Positions 22,850 through 35,539 of a stretch of DNA of 64,000 nt are shown in pieces. A program made the position numbers and the translations under genes. The notes under the pieces are model-generated. The model saw only the letters and a program-made list of their open reading frames with translations. It made no database searches and was not told where the DNA came from. Origin of the DNA: Macrostomum hystrix (Eukaryota; Platyhelminthes; Macrostomidae); NCBI GenBank assembly GCA_950097015.1, contig CATNEN010000007.1, positions 6,997,001 to 7,061,000 of the forward strand, read 5' to 3'. Every line of letters starts with the position of its first letter. Position 1 is the first letter of the stretch.

Positions 22850-23790
22850 GGAGAGATGAAACACAGAGATGATACAGGGAGAGATGAGACAGGGAGAGAT
22901 GAGACAGGGAGATATGAGACAGGGAGAGATGAGACAGGGAGAGATGAGACAGGGAGAGATGAGACAGGGAGAGATGAGACAGGGAGATATGAGACAGGGA
23001 GAGATGAGACAGGGAGAGATGAGACAGGGAGAGATGAGACAGGGAGAGATGAGACAGGGAGATATGAGACAGGGAGAGATGAGACAGGGAGAGATGAGAC
23101 AGGGAGAGATGAGACAGGGAGATATGAGACAGGGAGATATGAGACAGGGAGAGATGAGACAGGGAGAGATGAGACAGGGAGATATGAGACAGGGAGATAT
23201 GAGACAGGGAGAGATGAGACAGGGAGAGATGAGACAGCGAAGAGATGAGACAGGGAGAGATGAGACAGGGAGAGATGAGACAGGGAGAGATGAGACAGGG
23301 AGATATGAGACAGGGAGATATGAGACAGGGAGAGATGAGACAGGGAGAGATGAGACAGCGAAGAGATGAGACAGGGAGAGATGAGACAGGGAGAGATGAG
23401 ACAGGGAGAGATGAGACAGGGAGAGATGAGACAGGGAGATATGAGACAGGGAGAGATGAGACAGGGAGAGATGAGACAGGGAGAGATGAGACAGGGAGAT
23501 ATGAGACAGGGAGATATGAGACAGGGAGAGATGAGACAGGGAGAGATGAGACAGGGAGAGATGAGACAGGGAGATATGAGACAGGGAGATATGAGACAGG
23601 GAGAGATGAGACAGGGAGAGATGAGACAGCGAAGAGATGAGACAGGGAGAGATGAGACAGGGAGAGATGAGACAGGGAGAGATGAGACAGGGAGAGATGA
23701 GACAGGGAGATATGAGACAGGGAGAGATGAGACAGGGAGAGATGAGACAGCGAAGAGATGAGACAGGGAGAGATGAGACAAAGAGAGATG
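22850..23790. repeat. 15-bp minisatellite
   Basis: About 61 copies (length divided by period) of GGGAGAGATGAGACA, with GATATGAG variants and 16-bp units containing GACAGCGAAGAG. It probably lies in the first intron of nicolin-1. The period is a multiple of three, so both strands are open (GRDET-like on plus, SLSHL-like on minus); these frames are not genes. Confidence 0.96.
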
Positions 23791-24220
23791 ATTCTGATTG
23801 TGAGCATACTGAGCTTTACATAAAGGCATTAGACAATTTGGCAGTTTTGTTAAATTGGCCGAAAAATATTGCGTAGATTAGGAATTGTCTGTCAAAATTC
23901 TACAACCAGAGCACTTTATACAAAAAACGCTTAGCTTCAAAAATATTTCAAAAAATCAATAAACTAACTGCGAATTAGTGCTTTTGAAAAGGTGGCACAG
24001 CTTCACTCAAATGGACGGATTTATTTTTATTTCAGAGTAAAAAAAATTGAATGCAAAAAACGTAAATATTAACATGTTAAAATCACGGAAAACAAAAGGC
24101 ACAACGATTTATATAGATTTTTTTATATTAATAATTCCTAACTTCTAAGAACACACACTGGTTGGGATAGATTAGCAATCCATCGGACCTGCCCGTCCGA
24201 GTCGACAAATGCTGGAGTCG
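23791..24220. other. Region between PIH1D2 stop and the 15-bp array
   Basis: AT-rich. It contains an AATAAAAATAAA tract on the minus strand near 24030 that could be the PIH1D2 polyadenylation signal. The missing first exon of nicolin-1 is expected here but was not identified. Confidence 0.4.
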
Positions 24221-24510
24221 CTAAGGTGGCGGTAGAGCCCCCACAACCGGCGCCCGCAGCAGCAGGTGCCGCTTGGAACGCAGAAACTGCGCCTTGGCCT
24301 CGTCTGGCGCCACCTCGCAGGGCAGCGGGGCGCAGAGCAGCGGCGCCGCGGTCGAGCTGTCCGCGCAATTGTCTGGCAGGGCGCGGCGAATGGTCAGCAG
24401 CCGCGGCTCCAGGCGGACGTCGAGATCGGCGGCAGATTCGGCGACTTGGCCAACCATGACCCGCATGGTGAGGATGCGTTCAACTCGATTCAAAGAGGTC
24501 GTCAGCTCTA

Positions 24511-24542
<32 letters not shown>

Positions 24543-26000
24543 TGGCTTGCCTGGGCAGCTACTCGATCCAGCTCATTGGGAGGAAGCAAACCCCTGTTTA
24601 AAAAAATTGAAATCATGGAAACCATGGCATCAGCTGATTTGCAGCCACTCATCTGACGAGCGCTGATTGGCTGGAGCAACCATCGCCTTGCCAGCTTTTC
24701 TTACCCCTCTCCCGCTATAAAAACACATTCTCGCAGGGCAGGCAGTCGACACGCAGCCATAAGAAACAACAGATCTGCCCATCTGCCTTCTCTCAAATCT
24801 CAAATCTCTTAAATCTCAGATTCGAGCTCAGGAACCATAATGATAGAACACGTTACTGCCCCGCTCCTCACCCCATGCCTATGGCCCCCCCGCCTAAGTG
24901 AAGATTTGCAGCCCAACGGAGCTCACACAGCTGGCTGCTGCTGCAGAGGAGCAACAAGCGGCGCTTCCCGAGCCTGCGCCATCTGCGTCTGCGCCTGTAC
25001 CAGCTGCTGCAGCGCCAGGTCGCCCGCCTGGTAGCCGAGGGCCCGGTGAAGCGCCGCAACGAAGTTCGGCTCCGTAAACAGCGACTCAGTCGAAGTCGCC
25101 AGATAGTCGACGGCCCGATCGTCGTCCTGCAGATCGCCAGACTGCGGCTCGACGGAGGCGCGAAGCTGTTGGGCCAGGCAGTGACGTAGCGCGTGAGCCA
25201 CGAACCCGCGAGCGTCGGCATCGCGTGTCAGAGCCGTGGCCACGGCAGTCGCAGAAGGCGTGGAAGATGCTGACGATTCAGCCAGGCAGACGGCTGGCAG
25301 AGCCTGACGCAGAGTGTCGGCGTTGAAAGCAATCGGCAGAAGGAGGTCGTCCGGTAGCTGCCTGCATGGAAACGGCCGGCCGACGTGAGCACTGATGGTG
25401 GCGGACGGATCAGCCAGGTCGCAGCTGAGGGTGGTGGGTGAGACGCGAAGAGGCCATGCTTGAGAGCTGCGATGTGCCATCTGTCAAACTTGTACGCTCG
25501 TAGCTTTCACATGGATACAATTTTTATAATTAGGCAGAAAGTCCGCACTAACCTACTAATCAGTAGGCGGATAAGCGTATTGCCACATCAGCTCACCTCT
25601 TGACGCGACTCCAGCTGACGAAAACGACGACCAGGCGGGCTGGCGAGAAGCCGGTGGGAAAACCGACCGCAGGCTTGTGGCCTGCCTTCCCGCCGCCAGT
25701 GTCGACAACCTTCAGCTCGGCCAGGAGGCCGGCCAACAGGTGCTCTGAGTCGCCGCCATCGTCAGTTGAAGACGTAGACGACGGTTCTTCAGCGGCGACG
25801 TCAGCCAGCAGGCGGCCGAGCAGGTGCGGCGAGGCAACGCGGACGGCGACGGCGGCGCAGAAAAGCGGCCGTGGCGGCTCCAGCTGGCTGCGCCCGTCGG
25901 CCAGCTGCCGGTCGATGAAGCTGCGATAGCCGGCCGGGTCCTTGGCGGCCAGCTCGTCCAGCATCGCCCACAGTTGAGAGGCCTGAGCCTGCAGGCTCAT
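24221..26000 (-). CDS. PIH1D2: PIH1 domain-containing protein 2, three exons
   Basis: PIH1-family proteins are R2TP/HSP90 co-chaperone adaptors. PIH1D2 relatives act in cytoplasmic preassembly of axonemal dynein. Exons are 26000-25597, 25466-24927 and 24593-24221, each with a phase-2 junction, summing to 438 codons plus stop. N-terminal similarity to vertebrate PIH1D2 is clear in LDELAAKDPAGYRSFIDRQL and in VVVFVSWSRVK followed by WPLRVS. PIAFNADTL matches the family's AYNPDVL segment. The C-terminal CS-like part matches in DLDVRLEPRLLTI and FLRSKRHLLLRAPVV. A polyglutamine tract (CAG repeat at about 24510-24541) lies in the linker. Exon 2 could instead start at 25480 (acceptor GACAG), but only the acceptor at 25467 keeps phase with the strong GTGAGC donor. 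The protein is longer than human (315 residues) because of linkers. Confidence 0.85.
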
Positions 26001-27371
26001 GTCCGGCTGCGGGGGGCCATGCGGCTCTTCATAAGGAAAATATTTGCGCACTACTAAGAGTAGGTGGTCCCTTTATTTGGGTATCAAATAGCACAATTTA
26101 TAGAGGCTCGAAAGAGTATTTAAGAGACCACAAGTTAGAGATAAGATAGGGAGAAGGATAAAACAACAGAGATGAGACACGGAAGAGAAGAGAAACAATC
26201 TGGGAGATAGGGAAAAGAAAAAAAGGGGAAAACGAGACGCAATAGAGATTAGACACGAGAGAGCAGAGGAGATTTTAGACATTGTGTGAGATGAGATAGA
26301 GTGGACATGAGACAGTGTTGAGATGACACGGAGAGATGAGATAAGGCAGAGGTTTTGGAAGGAGCTTTGGAATGTTTCCGCAAACTATTATTTAACATGA
26401 AACTGTTAACTAAAAATGAAATTTTGTACACGGGATGCGTCTGCTTACAGTCGTGTTTACATTCAATAAATTGAAGTCGTATCACCCGTTTTAATGTGTT
26501 GATAAATTTCTGTTTAACAGCAGCACAGCCAAAACGATTGAATAAAAAACACAAGCATAGTGATGTCTTCATTTTTGGCAGACTATTACCAAAAAATCGT
26601 TTTCAGCTAAAAGCGGAAGTAAACATTTTTTTGTTAAGCAAAGCCGTTAACAATAGAATGGGAACGTAAAACCCGGAATATTTATGCGAACGCGAAACGT
26701 TTACGTAAACCCGGAATATTTGCACAAATATGCACAAAACGTAACAATTTTGCAAAAGCATTTTTTTCTGCCAGCTAGCTAAATCGTAGTTTATGACGAT
26801 ACAAGCTATTGCACATGCAAGCCTTAAGCTGCAGTCCATCTTGAGTCTAGTTCGTGGAACTAGGGACTTCTAAATCATAACATCTGGAAGTCTTCAAGTC
26901 TAGGCGGTGAATTTCGAGTGACTACCGCTGCAAGTACACAGCATATTTAATTCCCCCGAATAATTCAATAGAGGAATCAATGGCAAATATGAATATCATA
27001 CCCAAAACAATTGAGCTAGAAGAAACTTGCAAGAGCTTTGCGTGTAAGCACTGGAATGTTGTGAAGAATATTTACATAACGGCTAATGAGCGCCTGGAAT
27101 AAAAACTTGATTGAAAAAGGCTGCCTCAGAAAACTCCAAATCGATTTGGGCTTAGACACAAAATTAAATGGGAAATATTGATTGCACTGCGAGGCTAAAT
27201 AGTTTGAGAATAGCAATATATTCATAGCAGGAACCAATGCCCAACTTCTTCTTAACCAGCCTAAAGAAAGCAGGAAAATCGGAAAGACAGATCGTTGAAG
27301 GGTACGAAGGGGGGTCGGAGCAGAATCTCAATGCCAGGTAAGACTCCGCCACCTGTCTCTCCCCAGACAAA
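26001..27371. other. Spacer upstream of PIH1D2, degenerate repeat, no gene
   Basis: This lies between PIH1D2 and the 3' end of the ERK5 gene. At 26150-26350 a degenerate GAGATGAGACA motif resembles the 15-bp array unit at 22.9-23.8 kb. The remainder is AT-rich with no recognised coding. Confidence 0.5.
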
Positions 27372-30401
<3,030 letters not shown>

Positions 30402-31278
30402 TACTTTTATCCGTCTATATTGCTTCTAGGAACTGAAACAGGGGTGTATTTAAAACAGAAAAGTGTTATGTCAAAGGAAAACAATTTCAATTACAACAGC
30501 CTGGCAAACTTATTGGAACATCGTGTTATATCAAGAAGACATTCTTTTCTTTGGAAATAAACTTTTCTAAAAAAATTAACTGCTAAAGAAATTTAAAAAC
30601 AAAAGTTAAAAGTAGTGTCAGTATTACTTTTTAATTTCTTTAATCATTTATAAGAAACAAAACAAAAAATAAAATAATAACTGAATATATTTTCCTTGTA
30701 TCTTCTTCTAGCTACACTGTAATTCAGATTTCAGAGAAATAATGCTTTTGAATATCATTTAATATCAATGGAATCTGCAAGTAAGTATGTAAAAAGTAAA
30801 AAGATTTGTAAAAAGCTATGCTATAAAAAGTTAAATACATTTTCATGATAGTCAAAAAGAAATGAATTATGTTTTGTACTTCATTGTATCAGAAGATTCT
30901 TAATTTAGGTAGTTTCTATGGAAGTTTACATACAATTTAAGTAAGTTTTTTCATTAGAAAAATAGAATGAGGCTTTGAAGCAAAAAAATAAATTCAGAAA
31001 GCTTTCAATGCGCAGCTGCGTCGCTTAATTACTTTTGTGGCATTTAAAAAAAATGCTTCAGCTTGTGCAACTTGAAAATCGATAGTGTCGCTGCTCTCCG
31101 AGAATAACAAAGTTTTGTTGTTTCTGCCTTATTATGTTATAAAAAGAGATAGAAGTTTAAAATTAAGTTTTTAACAACGTTTATATTACTGAAAATGTTG
31201 CACTTTGGATCTCTGCAAGCCGATTAAACTTGATTTTCTAATGTTGATTTTCTAAGAATTTCGATTCTCGTTCAGATA
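30402..31278. other. AT-rich upstream region of the ERK5 gene
   Basis: It presumably includes the ERK5 promoter and 5' UTR. No repeat, open frame or RNA gene is recognised up to the foldback element. Confidence 0.45.
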
Positions 31279-31360
31279 ATGTAATGGTTTCCCGATGGAT
31301 ATTCAGATTGATATTCGATTAATCAAAATTCTATAAAATTAAACAAACTCGGAGTGTCGA

Positions 31361-32130
31361 CACTTTATATTCTCCATACAGCAACCGAGATATGATACCG
31401 TGTCAAATTTCTACCAAATTGGACTGGTAGTTTCGGAGATAATCACCTGTACGTGGTGCTCGCCATCTCTGTAATGTATTTCAATAGGCTCCATTGATAT
31501 TCGCAGGAGAGACACTTTGGCTTAATCCACACTGCTCACACTTTATATTCTCCATACAGCAACTGAGATATGATACCGTGACAAATTTCTACCAAATTGG
31601 ACTGGTAGTTTCGGAGATAATCACCTGTACGTGGTGCTCGCCATCTCTGTAATGTATTTCAATAGGCTCCATTGATATTCGCAGGAGAGACACTTTGGCT
31701 TAATCCACACTGCTCACACTTTATATTCTCCATACAGCAACCGAGATATGATACCGTGACAAATTTCTACCAAATTGGACTGGTAGTTTCGGAGATAATC
31801 ACCTGTACGTGGTGCTCGCCATCTCTATAATGTATTTCAATAGGCTCCATTGATATTCGCAGGAGAGACACTTTGGCTTAATCCACACTGCTCACACTTT
31901 ATATTCTCCATACAGCAACCGAGATATTATACCGTGACAAATTTCTACCAAATTGGACTGGTAGTTTCGGAGATAATCACCTGTACGTGGTGCTCGCCAT
32001 CTCTATAATGTATTTCAATAGGCTCCATTGATATTCGCAGGAGAGACACTTTGGCTTAATCCACACTGCTCACACTTGATATTCTCCATACAGCAACCGA
32101 TATATGATACAGTGACAAATTTCTGTAATA
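31361..32130. repeat. 178-bp subrepeats, left arm of the foldback element
   Basis: The phrase CACTTTATATTCTCCATACA recurs at 31361, 31539, 31717, 31895 and, slightly changed, 32073, a constant 178-bp period. Units differ by one or two substitutions. Confidence 0.93.
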
Positions 32131-32196
32131 ATTTAAATTATTACAGAAATACAAATCACTGCATACCCCAATTAATTATAATTCATGTTGTTCAGA

Positions 32197-32324
32197 TCGA
32201 ATGTCCATCCTGCCTTTATTGGTATCACGAGATCTGCGCTACGGTTGGCTCCATTTCGGCATCAGACAGTTACCGATCTGCTGAATTTGTCTGCAACACA
32301 TGTTTTAGCATGTTCGGCTCGTAG
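32197..32324 (+). pseudogene. PHD-finger-like fragment inside the foldback element
   Basis: After a plausible acceptor (TTGTTCAG) the frame reads ECPSCLYWYHEIC and, further on, FVCNTCF before a stop. The spacing C-x2-C-x4-H-x2-C ... C-x2-C matches the second half of a PHD zinc finger (which binds histone tails in chromatin proteins). The first zinc-binding half is absent. It may be a captured host exon or a remnant of the element's own protein. No expression evidence is available. Confidence 0.5.
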
Positions 32325-32811
32325 AGACAATTCACGAGATACTGAAGTCAAACTTACAGAACATATGTAGTGTTACAAATGCAAGTATTCTTACTAGTTA
32401 ATTTGCTATTTTTGTGCCCCAGCCTGTGTAAATGGATTGTTCTGCAACACTGAAATAGCAATCCATTCCGATTTTAGACGTGACTAGCAATGTTGTGCCA
32501 CATTCGGGACAGTCACATCCAAAAACCTTCAATAATAAAAAAATCCCTGCTGAAGTTTGCAAATTATCCCCCAGTCAGGTTTGCAGACATCCCTAAAACC
32601 GCTCTACAACAATCAGTGTTGGGCGCATTACTCGTTACTAGTTACCGAATTGGTAAAAATCGTTACTTTTTGAATCGTTACTTTTTCCCGTTACCATGGT
32701 CTGGAAACAAAAATGATAGTAACGAGTTGTTACCAAAAGTGTGCATTTTCATTTTCCTGTTACCGCTACCTGACATTTTTCGTACATGTCATATTTGAAA
32801 TTGAAATTGAA

Positions 32812-33296
32812 ATACATTACAGAGATGGCGAGCACCACGTACAGGTGATTATCTCCGAAACTACCAGTCCAATTTGGTAGAAATTTGTCACGGTATCATA
32901 TATCGGTTGCTGTATGGAGAATATAAAGTGTGAGCAGTGTGGATTAAGCCAAAGTGTCTCTCCTGCGAATATCAATGGAGCCTATTGAAATACATTATAG
33001 AGATGGCGAGCACCACGTACAGGTGATTATCTCCGAAACTACCAGTCCAATTTGGTAGAAATTTGTCACGGTATCATATCTCGGTTGCTGTATGGAGAAT
33101 ATAAAGTGTGAGCAGTGTGGATTAAGCCAAAGTGTCTCTCCTGCGAATATCAATGGAGCCTATTGAAATACATTACAGAGATGGCGAGCACCACGTACAG
33201 GTGATTATCTCCGAAACTACCAGTCCAATTTGGTAGAAATTTGTCACGGTATCATATCTCGGTTGCTGTATGGAGAATATAAAGTGTCGACACTCC
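32812..33296. repeat. 178-bp subrepeats, right arm of the foldback element
   Basis: Inverted relative to the left arm: GAGATGGCGAGCACCACGTA recurs at 32821, 32999 and 33177, period 178. Confidence 0.93.
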
Positions 33297-33377
33297 GAGT
33301 TTGTTTAATTTTATAGAATTTTGATTAATCGAATATCAATCTGAATATCCATCAGGAAACCATTACATGTTCAGATA

Positions 33378-35539
33378 TAAAATTAGATCATTTTGCTTTC
33401 ATGGTGCACCCTACCTCCTTTCGGATCCTAGTCAACTCCGTTTCGTCAAATGGTTGACGAAGTGACCAGAATTAAGGGGTGCCCTAATTTGTAGTTGATG
33501 AAGTGACCGGAACTGCCAAGGATTAAAATCTGTGGTTGACGAAGTGACCAAGCTTTCTTGGATGTTTCGTCAACTAGTTTTCAACTAACCGCGAAAATGC
33601 ATCGTGACTATGTGTATGGCATGGGTTTACATGTACAACTGAAACGTGCTTGGTCATCGCTTACATTTAACTATACTAAAGGGGGTAAACCTTGCTACAG
33701 GGGCCCATTGGTTCTCTGCTAAAGGGGTGCAGTGTTCTTTGCTAAGTTTGTTCTCTGCTAAAAAATATAATTCTAAATTCTCAATTCTAATTCCAAAATT
33801 TAATTGGACAGCTGAATCAGGTGGAGGTTGTGCCAGAGGTGGTCAATGTCAGTGGTTGTAGCAGCGGAGGTTGTGACAGTGGAGGCTGCTTGCTTCTTAG
33901 TTGAACTGTATGCTCCTGATGCAGGTCCATTTAAGGAGCTTGTCTTTCTTGCTGAAATGTTAATAGAGGGCCCAGCAGTACAAGACTTCCCAAGAAGAAG
34001 CTACCAATGTTATTGAGTTTATCCTTGTTGCAGAAGGTACTATATACTTTATAGTAGGCCCCTACCTTATAATAGCAAGCAGAAGCTATTCTTTATTCAG
34101 TGCTTCATGGGCCAGGGAATATGTTTTAGGGATAAATGTAGTAAATAATAAAAGCATATATATTAATATATACTATATGCCTTTTATGCCTACACCATTC
34201 CATTCTTGACTACAGATCACTAAGGCTGAGTATGCAGTATAGTATATACAGCAGTATATCAAGTATGTATAGTTACTGTATAATCGGCTAGTTAATAAAG
34301 TGACCAGCACCCCTTCTGCCTTAGTAGTCTTAGTAGGCAGTCAGTTAATGTGTTTGGTGCTTCTTGGTTTATAATTATTATATACAGTACAGGCAATAGG
34401 GCAGGATTGATCTAGTATTAAGCACTAGGTCATCATCAGTGGCATTATAGCCTTACCTTTAAGGCAACTGTTGAATATCAATATTTTTTTACTTAAAAAA
34501 CAAAACCTAGATATGTTGTAATTGAAAATTTAATTTAACTTTTGTACTTATATATAAAACCATAACAGTTACTAGTTTTAATCAAAATCTATATCAAATT
34601 CAATATTAATTTCAATTCATACCAGCTGAAGATAGCTAAATAAGTGTTTAACTCTAAAAAATTAGCTACTGTAGGTCACTAAACTGTATTGTAGTCATTT
34701 TGTCAACTGCCATGTCTCAACTGGGTTGTAACTAATTTACTAAAGTTGGTCACTTCATCAAATAACCAACTAGGAGAGCCAACATGCTTAGGCCTATCAC
34801 TTTGTAAACACTATCATCATGCTAGAAATAACCATTTAAACATTGTCACTTTGTCAACTGAATGATAATTAGGACAATAGCCTTGTATAAAACAGTTGTA
34901 TAAAACCCACTAAAAATGATGTTTAAATATAATTATTTTTTATTATTATCATAATCTTTTGATTTCAACAGCATTATTGCATATCTATCCATATGCAATG
35001 CACAACAGGTGTAACATGCAGGTAATTATGTATTCTTCAGAGATTTTAATGGTAGATTAATACAAGGCTTTTTAGTGCATTAATGGTCTGTGCACATAGC
35101 CATAGACTATTAACACACAGAATCCTTGAATTAGGCCCATTATTTTATTGCCTATTCTTGCCATAGACTACCATTTTTGCCGTAGCATGCTTTTTTGATA
35201 GTGTAGTGTTAAAACACTTACAACATTTCTGTCAGGGCTCTGATGAAATGACTTGGGCTACTTTAGTCACTTTGTTGTGTTATATTAAACAATTTTTATT
35301 GGTAGACTCTTTCATCACTTAAAACTTATTTAATGATGAATTTGGCTATAAGATGTCAAAGATTTGATACCTAATTTAGAGAAAAGGACCTATATTCCTT
35401 TTTTCCATAGTCAAAATATTTCAGTTGTATATATTGGTTTTTAGTGCTAAATAATAAATACACATTTTGCACTACATGAGCTAATTATTGTATATGTATT
35501 ACAACATGCATGCACTAAATATTAACAGGCTTTTGCCAG
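33378..35539. other. AT-rich spacer with scattered repeats of a TGACGAAGTGACC motif
   Basis: At 33430-33570 the motif GTTGACGAAGTGACC and GTTGATGAAGTGACC occurs three times. Inverted, weaker forms (GTCACTTCATCAA, GTCACTTTGTCAAC) occur near 34690-34860. This may be a degraded inverted-repeat element, but no target duplication could be placed. Composition is much more AT-rich than in genes. 5' exons of the zinc-finger gene at 35.5 kb may be hidden here. Confidence 0.35.

Larger units (their letters stand above)
31279..33368. mobile_element. Foldback/MULE-like DNA transposon with composite inverted repeats
   Basis: The 2090-bp element is bounded by the direct repeat GTTCAGATA (31270-31278 and 33369-33377), a 9-bp target duplication. 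Both ends start ATGTAATGGTTTCC, reading inward. The outer about 80 bp are inverted copies, including AAACAAACTCGGAGTGTCGA. Inside these, each arm contains tandem 178-bp units: about four on the left (31361-32130) and about two and a half on the right (32812-33296), in opposite orientation. Long inverted repeats built of internal direct repeats with 9-bp target duplications are typical of Foldback elements and related Mutator-like transposons. The 680-bp centre has only a small PHD-like fragment and no transposase, so this copy is non-autonomous. The TIR arms differ by only a few bases, suggesting recent insertion or gene conversion. Confidence 0.85.

Noticed and set aside
22653-23829. Open frames of 384 and 340 codons (SLSHL repeats) and plus-strand GRDET repeats
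   Set aside because: They are products of the 15-bp array, whose period is a multiple of three. The only real coding at this end is the nicolin-1 exon at 22683-22755, in another frame.
23805-23829. First coding exon of nicolin-1 starting ATGCCTTTAT with donor GTAAAG
   Set aside because: The donor would be in phase 1 whereas the exon at 22755 starts in phase 0, so the junction breaks the frame.
25467-25480. Starting PIH1D2 exon 2 at the acceptor GACAG before 25480
   Set aside because: Phase does not match the strong GTGAGC donor of exon 1; the acceptor 14 bp downstream does.
32616-32765. Coding segment in the foldback-element centre (plus frame 32490-32798)
   Set aside because: It has no domain, is AT-rich, and the sequence is dominated by short GTTAC repeats.
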